This document shows positions 23,407 through 31,246 of a stretch of DNA of 38,649 nucleotides, one piece after another. The translations under genes and the position numbers were made by a program. Within the stretch, counting starts at the first letter, position 1, and every line of letters begins with the position of its first letter. Source of the DNA: Candidatus Altimarinota bacterium (lineage in GTDB: Bacteria; Patescibacteriota; Gracilibacteria; UBA1369; UM-FILTER-53-11); contig JAGOUV010000013.1 in assembly GCA_018061065.1 (NCBI GenBank), forward strand, positions 1-38,649. Reading direction: 5' to 3'. The notes under the pieces were generated by a model. It worked only from the letters and a program-made list of their open reading frames with translations, did no database searches and had not been told where the DNA came from.

Positions 23407-24482
23407 TTGGAGATGGTAGTGATTATTTTTTTGAGTGAAATAATATTTACGGGTTCATTTTTAACGCGAGAAAGCCCCTCTTCTATAAACGGATATATTT
23501 CTAAAAATCCTATATCTCCACGTATGAATTTCCCTACAGCGACTTCATTGAGCAAACAGAGTGCAGCGGGCATAATTCCTCCTTGTTTTAGGCTTTCATA
23601 AGCTAAAAGTGGCCCTTTAAAAACTGAATAATCTGGCCTCTCAAATGTTAATTGTAGTGAGTCTAAGTTTACACGAGGCAAGGAATTTTTAATCGCTCTG
23701 GGGAAGAATAGTGCACATTGAATCGGAATGCGCATGTCAGGATGTGAGAGTGTCGCCTGCAGTGAACCATCATTCCATTGTACAAAACCGTGCACAATAC
23801 TCTGTCGGTGTACCGTTACGTCGATACGTTCAGGATCAATATCAAACATCCATCGTGTCTCAATAATCTCGAATGCCTTATTCATAAGTGTCGCACAATC
23901 GATCGAGATTTTTTCACCCATTTTCCAGTTGGGATGCGACCGAGCCTGCTCGCGCGTTACCTTTTCTAATTGTTCGCGCTCCCACTTCCAGAAAGGGCCA
24001 CCAGAAGCCGTAATAATAACCTTTTCGATAGCTTGTCTGTGCTCAGTTTTTCCTTCTAAAAGTGTCCAGAGTGCCCATGGCTCCGAATCAATCGGCACAA
24101 TGCGCCCGCCTTTTTCTTTCTGAAGTTTTGATACTAATTCTCCCGCCATAACCATCGATTCTTTATTGGCGAGAGCGACATTTTTTCCTTTTTCAAGCGC
24201 CGCAAGCGTTGGCCACATGCCGATTGAGCCACACACGGAATTAACAATGAGATCCGCCTCTTCAGTTTGCGCTAATTTTTCTAATTCAGTCACGGGATCA
24301 TTAACAGTAGAAGTTTGCAGCGCATATTTTGGTTGGAATTCTTCAATTTGCTTCTTAAATAATTCGGTATTCCCATGCGCCGAGAGCCCGATTACCTTTA
24401 GTTCTTGAGGGAAAGCACGTACTACGTCCAGCACCTGCGTGCCGATAGATCCCGTCGATCCTAAAATAATAATTTTTTTCAT
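23403..24482 (-). CDS. dxr: 1-deoxy-D-xylulose 5-phosphate reductoisomerase
   Basis: This 359-residue enzyme makes MEP from DXP with NADPH, the first committed step. It has the NADPH motif GSTGSIGTQVLD, NKESMVMAG, the metal/substrate motif PIDSEP (usually DSEH), TASGGPF, MGEKISIDCATLMNKAFEIIE (the usual DSAT reads DCAT), VHRQSIVHG and LNEVAVGKF. The metal-binding D, E and later E are all in place, so it should be active. It overlaps ispG upstream and ispDF downstream by 4 nt each. Confidence 0.93.
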   Translation of the reverse strand: MKKIIILGSTGSIGTQVLDVVRAFPQELKVIGLSAHGNTELFKKQIEEFQPKYALQTSTVNDPVTELEKLAQTEEADLIVNSVCGSIGMWPTLAALEKGKNVALANKESMVMAGELVSKLQKEKGGRIVPIDSEPWALWTLLEGKTEHRQAIEKVIITASGGPFWKWEREQLEKVTREQARSHPNWKMGEKISIDCATLMNKAFEIIETRWMFDIDPERIDVTVHRQSIVHGFVQWNDGSLQATLSHPDMRIPIQCALFFPRAIKNSLPRVNLDSLQLTFERPDYSVFKGPLLAYESLKQGGIMPAALCLLNEVAVGKFIRGDIGFLEIYPFIEEGLSRVKNEPVNIISLKKIITTISK

Positions 24483-25690
24483 GAGGTCACAAATGTTTCT
24501 AAAATCTTCAAAAATTCAGCGGTAATATCTCCGCCACGCAATGTTGTTAATAATTTTCCTTTCGTAAATACCATGGCAATTGGCTCTTCACTGCGTCCGG
24601 GTAAACTGATTGCAATATCTGCACGCCGAGACTCGCCTGGTCCATTTACCACGCATCCCATAATAGCCACATGTAATTCGGAGACATTTGGGCGAACTTT
24701 TTTCCACTCGGGAAGACGTTTTTTCATGTACTCGTTTACTTTTTGTGCGAGGTCTTGATAGCGTGCATTCTCTGTTCTTCCGCATCCTGGACAACTCGTC
24801 ACAAATGGCTGAAAGAAGCGCAATTTAAGTGATTGTAGGAGCAATTTACACGCCTCCACTTCCTGTGTGCGCGAGCCGCCTGGCTCCGGCGTCAACGATA
24901 TGCGAATCGTATCTCCGATTCCTTCCATCAATAACATACTCATCGCTGCACTGCTTGCAATTGCGCCCTTCATTCCCGTGCCCGCTTCGGTTAAACCTAG
25001 ATGAATCGGATACTCACAACGACTCGCCAATTTCCGCGTTGCATCTACTACGCTCATCACGTCAGACGTTTTCACACCAACGATGATTTTATTTTTAGGC
25101 ATCCCCAACTTTTCTGCGAGCGCGGCAGAGTTTAGTGCACTCTGTACCATCGCCTCCACCGTGACTTCATCATCCGATAGTGGCGTCTCTCGCTTTCCAT
25201 TCTCATTCATTAATGAGGTAAAAAGCTCTGCATCAAGCGATCCCCAGTTCACGCCAATGCGCACGGGCTTATCATTTTTAATTGCAGTTTTAATAATCGC
25301 CTCAAAATTTGCATCGTGACGATCACCGCTTCCCACATTCCCCGGATTGATTCGATATTTATCGAGCGCTTGTGCACACTCAGGAAATTTCGCCAATAAC
25401 AAATGACCATTGTAGTGAAAATCTCCAATCAACGGTACATTCACTCCGCGTTGCACCAACTCTTTTTTAATCAAAGGCACTGCCGCCGCTGCTGCTTCAT
25501 TATTTACCGTCACGCGCACGAGCTCACTGCCCGCCTCCACTAATTCAATAACTTGTGAAACCGTCGCTGCAACATCTGCAGTATCGGTATTGGTCATGGA
25601 CTGAATTGCAATTGGCGCAGCATGGCTCCCCTGAGCACCTCCGCCAATCACTACTCCTCCCACGCTAACTGGATGTGAAGTCCGTCGCAT
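24479..25690 (-). CDS. ispG: 4-hydroxy-3-methylbut-2-enyl diphosphate synthase
   Basis: This 403-residue [4Fe-4S] enzyme turns MEcPP into HMBPP. The TIM-barrel half has PIAIQSMTNTDT, YRINPGNVGSGDR and IGVNWGSLD. The C-terminal cluster ligands are in SCPGCGRT (usually SCPTCGRT) and MGCVVNGPGE. It is the first gene of ispG-dxr-ispDF-ispE, and all four junctions overlap by ATGA. The leader AAATTAAATCAACCT has no Shine-Dalgarno sequence and the promoter is unclear (TAAATT is a weak -10 candidate). Confidence 0.94.
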   Translation of the reverse strand: MRRTSHPVSVGGVVIGGGAQGSHAAPIAIQSMTNTDTADVAATVSQVIELVEAGSELVRVTVNNEAAAAAVPLIKKELVQRGVNVPLIGDFHYNGHLLLAKFPECAQALDKYRINPGNVGSGDRHDANFEAIIKTAIKNDKPVRIGVNWGSLDAELFTSLMNENGKRETPLSDDEVTVEAMVQSALNSAALAEKLGMPKNKIIVGVKTSDVMSVVDATRKLASRCEYPIHLGLTEAGTGMKGAIASSAAMSMLLMEGIGDTIRISLTPEPGGSRTQEVEACKLLLQSLKLRFFQPFVTSCPGCGRTENARYQDLAQKVNEYMKKRLPEWKKVRPNVSELHVAIMGCVVNGPGESRRADIAISLPGRSEEPIAMVFTKGKLLTTLRGGDITAEFLKILETFVTS

Positions 25691-25735
25691 AGGTTGATTT
25701 AATTTAGGCTCTCAGTTTATCAGATGGAGCGGTAG

Positions 25736-25763
25736 TTGACAAAAAATGGTGTAATAATATGAT
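25736..25763 (+). promoter_or_regulatory. strong promoter of the unknown gene next to ispG
   Basis: TTGACA (25736-25741), a 16-nt spacer and TATGAT (25758-25763). The start codon is 25 nt further on. Confidence 0.65.
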
Positions 25764-25767
25764 TCAG

Positions 25768-25784
25768 GCGTCGTTATAAGACGC
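25768..25784 (+). promoter_or_regulatory. hairpin in a 5' leader
   Basis: GCGTC and GACGC form a perfect 5-bp stem with a 7-nt loop (GTTATAA), close to the predicted transcript start and 4 nt from the ATG at 25789. It would lie over the initiation region and could affect translation or stability. Confidence 0.4.
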
Positions 25785-25788
25785 AAGC

Positions 25789-26346
25789 ATGCTTACAAGA
25801 ACATTCCAAGGCGGCCTTCCTATGCGGAGAGTCCCCACGCTGCGTCCCCGCAGGGCCAAGCTCACACCGGAGGGACCACGCGGACATCTGAATACCAAGT
25901 TGCATCTTGCACGCGTTGCACACAATGCTTCAAAAGGCGTAGATTTGAGTGAAGTCCCGCAAGTCGAGATTGATGATTTACGGACACGAGCAAAAGAGCT
26001 CATCATTTTTTGTCTGGAGCGAAACGCTTGGCATAATACCGATACGGGTGAGCCTCACGAGTCGGGAGAGGTAGCCACTATGGTCGCAGCCATCCTGGAT
26101 GAAATTGATGATGATGATTTGGCTATGTGCTGCCATAACCACGTACCACCGGAAGATGTAGCCCGCTACATAGTTCGCGTTTTTTTAGAAAAAAACGTCG
26201 CTGGTGAACACGATCTTGATGAAGTCACGACTCACTTATTACGACCACATGTTCCGAATAATGGTGAGGCAGATTTTAAACTCCCGCTCGGAGAGATTGT
26301 TCTTCGTCAGGACCCTCTCCCAGTAAGGTGCAGTACGGCTCAATAA
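25789..26346 (+). CDS. hypothetical protein convergent with the kinase gene
   Basis: This 185-residue soluble protein is not recognised. It has a basic N-terminus (MRRVPTLRPRRAKLTPEGPRG) and a long helical, acidic middle with a HNTDTGEPHESGEVA loop and an ILDEIDDDDL stretch. Met12 (25822) is another possible start, with AAGGCGG 7 nt before it. It shares 71 bp of overlapping 3' end with the Ser/Thr kinase gene. A functional link to the kinase is possible but unproven. Confidence 0.6.
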   Translation: MLTRTFQGGLPMRRVPTLRPRRAKLTPEGPRGHLNTKLHLARVAHNASKGVDLSEVPQVEIDDLRTRAKELIIFCLERNAWHNTDTGEPHESGEVATMVAAILDEIDDDDLAMCCHNHVPPEDVARYIVRVFLEKNVAGEHDLDEVTTHLLRPHVPNNGEADFKLPLGEIVLRQDPLPVRCSTAQ

Positions 26347-27199
26347 AACGCAATGTGGGCGTTTGGTCTACCGCGAGTTTTGCTAAATCTGTAGCTGCAT
26401 TAAGGGCAGTAAGGTAACGCTTTTCAGGGTCAGGGTGAAACATAGTAGTGATGCATCGAGCTAACCGCGGGTCGGTTTTTTGTTCCGTGAGTTTTTTTTC
26501 TGCTGCAGTAGGATTGGCATCAATTTTTTTCCCCGTAACGCATTGATATAATGTAGCTCCCAATGCATATATATCTCCCCTAAAATCCAAGGCGTTATTT
26601 CCTTTTTTTGCTTGCGGCGATAGATATTGAGGTGTACCCATTACGGGATGGGCTCTTTCTCTCACATTCCATCCTATAATTCCGCAGATTCCGAAATCAG
26701 TCATCTTTGGACCACTTTCCCCAAGTAAAATATTATCTGGTTTTATATCACGATTCACAATACCTACCGAATGAGCCAAGTGAGTAGCATAGGATATTTG
26801 GGCTCCCAGCTCAGTTATTTCACCTGCGTTCATGGGCACATCTTTCTGTAGCCTATCCCGGAGTGTGCCACCGGTTACCCACTCCATCATAAGAGCTGCA
26901 TCGTGATGTTTGGTGCCTCGCTCATTATTATTAGACATTACTACATTGCGCAGGACACCCCGCGTTCTAGGAAAGTAGTTATTATGCGGAGTTCTCGTTC
27001 CCAGCGTTTGTGCCGCAATACACTCAAAGCGGAAGCGCTCTGCTAAGATTTCTCTATCCCTGCCTTTATATGGATCTAAATCTGGTATTTTTATCGCCAT
27101 TGATGGGTCATCAATCCCGCGGTATACACGAGCCATTCCTCCTTCTCCTGCGAGCTCGAATTCGCCCTGCCCCGAAATAGTGTAACGATTATTTTCCAT
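26276..27199 (-). CDS. Hanks-type serine/threonine protein kinase
   Basis: This 307-residue single-domain kinase has the G-loop AGEGGMARVYRG (about 17-28), the ATP lysine in AIKI (K37), the catalytic loop NRDIKPDN (Asp151; HRD is changed to NRD), DFG (168-170), the GTPQYLSPQ activation segment (APE-like position has Gln) and a DIYALGATLYQCVTG helix. It has no transmembrane helix or PASTA domain, so it is cytoplasmic. The ATG at 27199 is preferred over an in-frame extension (to 27295) that would cover the infC promoter. The substrate is unknown. Confidence 0.88.
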   Translation of the reverse strand: MENNRYTISGQGEFELAGEGGMARVYRGIDDPSMAIKIPDLDPYKGRDREILAERFRFECIAAQTLGTRTPHNNYFPRTRGVLRNVVMSNNNERGTKHHDAALMMEWVTGGTLRDRLQKDVPMNAGEITELGAQISYATHLAHSVGIVNRDIKPDNILLGESGPKMTDFGICGIIGWNVRERAHPVMGTPQYLSPQAKKGNNALDFRGDIYALGATLYQCVTGKKIDANPTAAEKKLTEQKTDPRLARCITTMFHPDPEKRYLTALNAATDLAKLAVDQTPTLRFIEPYCTLLGEGPDEEQSLRAGV

Positions 27200-27227
27200 T
27201 GAGTGCGATAATAAGAACCGGTAGCGT

Positions 27228-27255
27228 ATTCTACGATAAACCACAAAAAGGTCAA
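27228..27255 (-). promoter_or_regulatory. kinase promoter
   Basis: On the minus strand TTGACC (27255-27250), a 16-nt spacer and TAGAAT (27233-27228). A second possible -10 TATTAT (27213-27208) lies 8 nt before the ATG, giving a leaderless alternative. Confidence 0.5.
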
Positions 27256-27262
27256 TATTAAT

Positions 27263-27292
27263 TTGACTTTTCCCCTGTGGTTCGCGTAAAAT
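27263..27292 (+). promoter_or_regulatory. promoter of infC-rpmI-rplT
   Basis: TTGACT (27263-27268), an 18-nt spacer and TAAAAT (27287-27292). Transcripts would start near 27299, about 25 nt before the ATT start of infC. It diverges from the kinase promoter with only 7 bp between the two -35 boxes. Confidence 0.6.
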
Positions 27293-27323
27293 CACATAGC
27301 TTTATACCTTTACCCGCTTTTGT

Positions 27324-27830
27324 ATTTCCAAGTATTTCCGCCTCAACGAACGAATTCGCGTACCTACGGTGCGTTTGATTAATGAAGCAGAAGAGCAAAT
27401 TGGCATCGTGGCGCTAGAAAAAGCGTTGCAGATGGCAAAAGAGCAGGAGCTCGATCTCGTGGAAGTTGCACCAAATGCGAAGCCGCCGGTATGTAAGATC
27501 ATGGACTTTGGAAAGTTCATGTATAAGCAGAAAAAGCAGGAACAGAAGCAGAAAAAGTCTCAAAAGCAGACTGAGGTGAAAGGAATTCGCCTTAGTGTCC
27601 GTACTGATACTCATGACCTCGAGACGAAGGCAAATAAGACACGCGAGTTTCTCAAGGATCGTCACCTTGTAAAAGTGACGCTCATGATGAGAGGCCGTGA
27701 GTTGGCTCATATTCAACTGGGATACGATCAAATGCGCTCATTCGCAGATCTGATCAAAGACGCAGCGACGGTTCAAGAAGGGCCTAAACGCCAGGGCAAC
27801 AGTCTGATGATGATGCTCGCGCCAGCTTGA
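27324..27830 (+). CDS. infC: translation initiation factor IF-3, apparent ATT start
   Basis: IF-3 prevents subunit joining and checks the start codon. The conserved N-terminus is encoded upstream of the first standard start: ISKYFRLNERIRVPTVRLI matches the family (RINEQIRxxEVRLI). Reading back from GTG 27369 there is no ATG, GTG or TTG in frame, so ATT at 27324 is the likely start, giving 168 residues; E. coli infC also uses AUU for autoregulation. The rest fits: linker FGKFMYKQKKQEQKQ, then the C-terminal domain with GRELAHIQLG and LAPA. It leads rpmI and rplT. Confidence 0.92.
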   Translation: MSKYFRLNERIRVPTVRLINEAEEQIGIVALEKALQMAKEQELDLVEVAPNAKPPVCKIMDFGKFMYKQKKQEQKQKKSQKQTEVKGIRLSVRTDTHDLETKANKTREFLKDRHLVKVTLMMRGRELAHIQLGYDQMRSFADLIKDAATVQEGPKRQGNSLMMMLAPA

Positions 27831-27872
27831 TAAGAACTATCTACTATCCACTAAGTACTAACCACTACCCCT

Positions 27873-28067
27873 ATGAAGCTCAAGACCCACAGCGGAACAA
27901 AAAAGCGCATTAAAGTTACCAAGAAAGGTAAGTTTATGTCTGAGAAGCCGGCTAAACGCCATCTGTTAATTAATAAGTCAAAGCGCCAGAAGCAAGTAAG
28001 CGCTATGGGTCGCGAGATCAAGGGTCCTGACCACCGAAAATTGGCTCGTTTGCTTGGCCGCGCCTAG
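27873..28067 (+). CDS. rpmI: 50S ribosomal protein L35
   Basis: This 64-residue basic protein has the family pattern MKLKTHSGTKKRIKVTKKGK, then AKRHLLINKSKRQKQ, and the usual length. The 42-nt leader (27831-27872) has only two G residues and no Shine-Dalgarno sequence. It lies between infC and rplT, as in most bacteria. Confidence 0.95.
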   Translation: MKLKTHSGTKKRIKVTKKGKFMSEKPAKRHLLINKSKRQKQVSAMGREIKGPDHRKLARLLGRA

Positions 28068-28069
28068 TC

Positions 28070-28078
28070 TGTTATATT
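28070..28078 (+). promoter_or_regulatory. possible internal extended -10 before rplT
   Basis: TGT-TATATT just after the rpmI stop would give a roughly 70-nt leader for L20. There is no -35. The call is weak. Confidence 0.3.
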
Positions 28079-28157
28079 ACCCTTCCATTTGGATGGCTGA
28101 ACTTCGAATCTCCCATTCAACTCCCCGTTTTCTACCAACCAACTAACACTCTAACGT

Positions 28158-28505
28158 ATGCGTATCAAAGGAGGCGTGATGACTAAGAAACGCCACAAGA
28201 AAATTCTTAAGCAAGCGAAAGGTTTCCGCGATAAGCGCCACAACCTCTTTACCCTCGCTAAGCGTGGTGTGATGATGGCAGGTAAAAATGCTTATGTTGG
28301 TCGCAAGATCAAAAAGCGTGATTTCCGCACATTGTGGATTGGACGTTTGAATTCAGCACTTAAGGTACACGGAGTTCAGTACAGCCGTTTTATCTATGCC
28401 CTTACACGTAAGTTAGTTATGGTAAATCGCAAAATGCTTTCTGAAATGGCTATCAATGAGCCTGCAGCATTTGAAGAGGTAGTGAAGTTTGTGATGAAGA
28501 AATAG
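28158..28505 (+). CDS. rplT: 50S ribosomal protein L20
   Basis: This 115-residue protein has RHKKILKQAKGFRDKRHN and the C-terminal FIYALTRKLVMVNRKMLSEMA block. The start MRIKGGVMTKKRH matches the family. The 90-nt gap from rpmI ends in the G-poor, C/A-rich CTACCAACCAACTAACACTC, with no Shine-Dalgarno sequence. In other bacteria L20 represses this operon by binding its leader; I cannot confirm that structure here. Confidence 0.95.
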   Translation: MRIKGGVMTKKRHKKILKQAKGFRDKRHNLFTLAKRGVMMAGKNAYVGRKIKKRDFRTLWIGRLNSALKVHGVQYSRFIYALTRKLVMVNRKMLSEMAINEPAAFEEVVKFVMKK

Positions 28506-28526
28506 TTTTTTTTGAGACTTTTAAAG

Positions 28527-28557
28527 CCCGGTTACCCTAATAAGGTGCCGGGTTTTT
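28527..28557 (+). terminator. intrinsic terminator after rplT
   Basis: CCCGG (28527-28531) pairs with CCGGG (28548-28552), with an inner ACC/GGT pair and an AT-rich loop, followed by five T. It is the only clear intrinsic terminator seen in the window. Confidence 0.8.
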
Positions 28558-28564
28558 GCTGTAC

Positions 28565-28593
28565 TTGACAAAATACTAATTATTACATATATT
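28565..28593 (+). promoter_or_regulatory. consensus promoter of the putative lipoprotein gene
   Basis: TTGACA (28565-28570), 17 nt, then TATATT (28588-28593). The ATG is 27 nt further on. It lies right behind the rplT terminator, so the gene is a separate unit. Confidence 0.75.
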
Positions 28594-28620
28594 GCTGGCT
28601 AATAATTAACGAGAACTTTT

Positions 28621-29430
28621 ATGGGTAGACTTGAAAATATGGCTTTGGTAGCAGGAATGGCAGCAGTCGGACTAGAAGGTTGTGCTATGCCTAATATAAA
28701 GGCTTCGGCGTCACATCCTCTTTATGGTACGTATTCGTTGGAGACGGGAAGTAATGCCCAGGATGGACATCCCGTATTAACGGGTGGTGTTCCTCCTCAG
28801 GAAATGAGAGCAGATGAGGTTCGCGCGCAGCTTATTGCCGGAGTAAAAAAGAGTATTCCATTTAATCAGATGGGTGTTGGTGGTGAACCAGAATTGGCTT
28901 GTGCAACTGACCTAAATAATGAAGATCCATTTCTTGTGGCACGTGAAACGGCGACTAAGCAAACTCAAGCTCAATGGCGTACGCGTTTATGTAATGATGC
29001 GGTTTTAGCGAACGGTAGCACGCAATTTGACGAGACTTGTGCCGTATCTGTTCCTCGCGTTATTGCTGAGGCAGGTAGTAGAGGTGATTTCAGAAACTAT
29101 AGACCTGATGGAAGTAGAATTACCGCACAGGCATGTGTGATTACCACTGCTCGTGCAATTGAAATCTCACCCGAGGATGCTGCTGCCGCAAAGCAAAAAG
29201 CAGCTGCGGAAAAAGTTGCTGCTGATGCGGAACGGGCTGAACGTGAACGCCAAATGGCAGAATTTTATAGAAGTCAGAATGCAGAGTATGTGTTGTGTGA
29301 AGGCTTTAAGGCACGTGTAAATACTGAGTGTGATGATGTCCGGAGTGACATGTGCCGCCAGTTAGTTGCGGATGCAGCAAATAAAGGATGCTCGCTTGAT
29401 TTTGCCCTGCAATTGAGGGACCGCAGATAA
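28621..29430 (+). CDS. putative exported, cysteine-rich protein or lipoprotein
   Basis: This 269-residue protein is not recognised. The hydrophobic N-terminus ends in VGLEGC (Cys about 21), which resembles a lipobox, though Glu at -2 is unusual. The mature part has scattered cysteines, an Ala/Lys/Glu-rich helix (about 188-218, likely coiled coil) and a C-terminal cluster of cysteines (YVLCEGF, TECDD, DMCRQL, KGCSLD) ending at LQLRDRR. Some motifs (MCRQL) resemble the cysteine-repeat proteins at 8875-10255, but spacing differs and I do not claim homology. Confidence 0.6.
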   Translation: MGRLENMALVAGMAAVGLEGCAMPNIKASASHPLYGTYSLETGSNAQDGHPVLTGGVPPQEMRADEVRAQLIAGVKKSIPFNQMGVGGEPELACATDLNNEDPFLVARETATKQTQAQWRTRLCNDAVLANGSTQFDETCAVSVPRVIAEAGSRGDFRNYRPDGSRITAQACVITTARAIEISPEDAAAAKQKAAAEKVAADAERAERERQMAEFYRSQNAEYVLCEGFKARVNTECDDVRSDMCRQLVADAANKGCSLDFALQLRDRR

Positions 29431-29444
29431 CTTTTGGGCACTAA

Positions 29445-30053
29445 CTACTCGTATTTCTGTCTGCCCTGTAATGCGCGGGCGAGGGTAACTTCGTCCGCGT
29501 ATTCTAAATCTGCTCCGACGGGGATACCCGTTGCGATGCGGGTGATTTTTACGCGATACGGCTGGAGAATGCGTTGGATATATTGCGCGGTGGCTTCGCC
29601 TTCAGTGCTGGGATTGGTTGCGAGAATGACTTCAAGATTTTCGTATTGTGCCGCTAATTTTCCTACGCGCGTTACGAGCTGGGGGATTTTAATATCATCG
29701 GGCATCATATTATCGAGCGGAGCGATGCGTCCGTGCAAAATATGGTAGAGACCGCGAAATTCGTGTGAACGTTCGATCGCCTCAGCGTCAAAAATATGCT
29801 CCACCACGCAGATGCTGTGACGGTCGCGACGTGGATTGGCACACATGGAACACAGAGGCCCATCAGAGACAAAGAAACATTCAGTGCATAGTTTTACCTC
29901 GTCTTCTAGTTTAAGCAGTGACTCGCCCAGATCGCGTGCGAGAGAGCGTTGATTGCGCATCAAAAAATATGCGTAGCGCTGAGCGGTCTTTTTTCCGATT
30001 CCGGGAAGCTTCCCCAGTGTGTCGATAAGTTTTTGAATGTGTTCGGGCAGCAT
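29445..30053 (-). CDS. recR: recombination protein RecR
   Basis: This 202-residue protein has the usual length and order: an N-terminal helix-hairpin-helix (LGKLPGIGKKTAQRYA), a four-cysteine zinc motif (CTEC...CSMC), then a Toprim domain with VVEHIFDAEAIE and a C-terminal ATGIPVGADLEYADEVTL. RecR acts with RecF and RecO to load RecA at gaps. It follows folE by 8 bp. Confidence 0.95.
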   Translation of the reverse strand: MLPEHIQKLIDTLGKLPGIGKKTAQRYAYFLMRNQRSLARDLGESLLKLEDEVKLCTECFFVSDGPLCSMCANPRRDRHSICVVEHIFDAEAIERSHEFRGLYHILHGRIAPLDNMMPDDIKIPQLVTRVGKLAAQYENLEVILATNPSTEGEATAQYIQRILQPYRVKITRIATGIPVGADLEYADEVTLARALQGRQKYE

Positions 30054-30061
30054 GTGAGACG

Positions 30062-30622
30062 TTAATCAATCAATTTCAAAAATTCGCTGCGCGTGTTGAG
30101 ATTTTTTTTGAAGAGGCCGAGCATAGCGGAAGTGAGTACCTCGCTCCCCTGCTTTTCCACACCACGCGCCATAACACAGAGATGTTTTGCCTGCAGCACC
30201 ACGCCCACACCACGCGGTGCGATGAGCTCAGTGAGTGCCTCGGCGATTTGATGAGTAAGACGTTCTTGATTTTGTAGACGTCGCGCAAAAACTTCTACTA
30301 AGCGCGGAAGTTTTGAAAGGCCAACGATTTTTCCATTGGGGATATAGCCAATATGCGCGCGTCCAAAGAAAGGCAAAATATGATGCTCACATGTGGAATA
30401 AAACTCAATGTCCTTCATCACAATCATCTCGTCATAATTCTCTGCGGTAAATGTGGTGAGCACGTCGGAAGGTTTTTTCTTATAGCCCGAAAATATTTTT
30501 TCAAAAGAACGAGCAACGCGCTCAGGAGTTTTTACCAATCCTTCACGATTGATATCTTCGCCCGTCGTTTTGATGAGCTCACGAATGGCTTTCTCCACAA
30601 TTGATTTATAGTCTTCTGGCAT
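30062..30622 (-). CDS. folE: GTP cyclohydrolase I
   Basis: This 186-residue enzyme converts GTP to dihydroneopterin triphosphate, for folate or 7-deazaguanine synthesis. The zinc ligands are in STCEHHILPFFGRAHIGY and LCVMARGVEK. ERLTHQIAEAL is the family helix. The start overlaps the pdxT end by 17 bp. No other folate or queuosine gene is nearby, so the downstream product is open. Confidence 0.95.
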   Translation of the reverse strand: MPEDYKSIVEKAIRELIKTTGEDINREGLVKTPERVARSFEKIFSGYKKKPSDVLTTFTAENYDEMIVMKDIEFYSTCEHHILPFFGRAHIGYIPNGKIVGLSKLPRLVEVFARRLQNQERLTHQIAEALTELIAPRGVGVVLQAKHLCVMARGVEKQGSEVLTSAMLGLFKKNLNTRSEFLKLID

Positions 30623-31217
30623 ACTCCTTAGTTATGTTAGTAAACAATGCATGTACGCGAGTATCTGATGTTAGTTCAGGATGGAAGCTTCCTGCAAGCA
30701 TATTCTCCTCTCTCACAAGCATAGGAATCCCCTCATACTGGGCGAGAATCTCAACTTTCTTGCCGACTTTTTTAATAATAGGTGCGCGTATAAAGACGGC
30801 TGGAACTGGTTTTTTGCCTGCTGCGGGGATAGAAAGCTCACCGATAAAGCTATTCAACTGTCGACCATAGGCGTTGCGCACGATCTCAATATCCATAAGC
30901 TCTAAAATATCAGGACGAGGATGTTCTACCTTTTTCGCTAACAAGATTGCACCCGCACAAGTCCCCCACACGGCGAGTGTTTTTGCTTTCACGCGTTTTT
31001 TTATCGCCTCATCTAATTTATATAATTTTAATAACTTCCCAATAGTGGTCGACTCGCCCCCAGGCATAATTAAGCCATCTACCTCCTCCAGCGCCTCAAG
31101 CGTTTTTACTCCTCTGTGAGGTATTCCCAGTTTTTTAAGCATGGCCATGTGCTCCTCCACAGAGCCCTGAATATCGAGTACACCAATAGTAACCAGCTTT
31201 TTTGTGATAGTTTTCAT
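30606..31217 (-). CDS. pdxT: PLP synthase glutaminase subunit
   Basis: This 203-residue class I glutaminase feeds ammonia to PdxS for pyridoxal 5'-phosphate synthesis. It has IGVLDIQGSVEEH, PGGESTTIG, the nucleophile Cys87 in WGTCAGA, and the catalytic His/Glu in FHPELT. The ATG at 31217 is preferred over one 11 codons upstream, because a TATAAT lies between them. PdxS is 5 kb away on the same strand instead of adjacent. PLP made here serves the cysteine desulfurase, among others. Confidence 0.92.
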   Translation of the reverse strand: MKTITKKLVTIGVLDIQGSVEEHMAMLKKLGIPHRGVKTLEALEEVDGLIMPGGESTTIGKLLKLYKLDEAIKKRVKAKTLAVWGTCAGAILLAKKVEHPRPDILELMDIEIVRNAYGRQLNSFIGELSIPAAGKKPVPAVFIRAPIIKKVGKKVEILAQYEGIPMLVREENMLAGSFHPELTSDTRVHALFTNITKEYARRL

Positions 31218-31246
31218 TGACACGAACCGCATTATACAGCGAAAAT
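31217..31246 (+). promoter_or_regulatory. possible promoter of the MgtE-like gene
   Basis: TTGACA (31217-31222), 18 nt, then a poor -10 GAAAAT (31241-31246). It overlaps the opposite pdxT promoter. The roughly 45-nt leader holds AAGCC-CGA-GGCTT, a small hairpin followed by T-rich sequence, which could be an attenuator. Weak. Confidence 0.35.

Noticed and set aside
23728-25319. Plus-strand open frames inside dxr and ispG
   Set aside because: They are antisense to well-conserved enzymes, lack recognisable domains and promoters, and follow the codon bias of the opposite strand.
26346-26364. AAACGC/GCGTTT hairpin as terminator of the 25789 gene
   Set aside because: It has no T-run on the plus strand and lies within the kinase coding region.
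28068-28157. RNA gene between rpmI and rplT
   Set aside because: No stable fold beyond a short CCAT/ATGG stem; the sequence is a G-poor leader.
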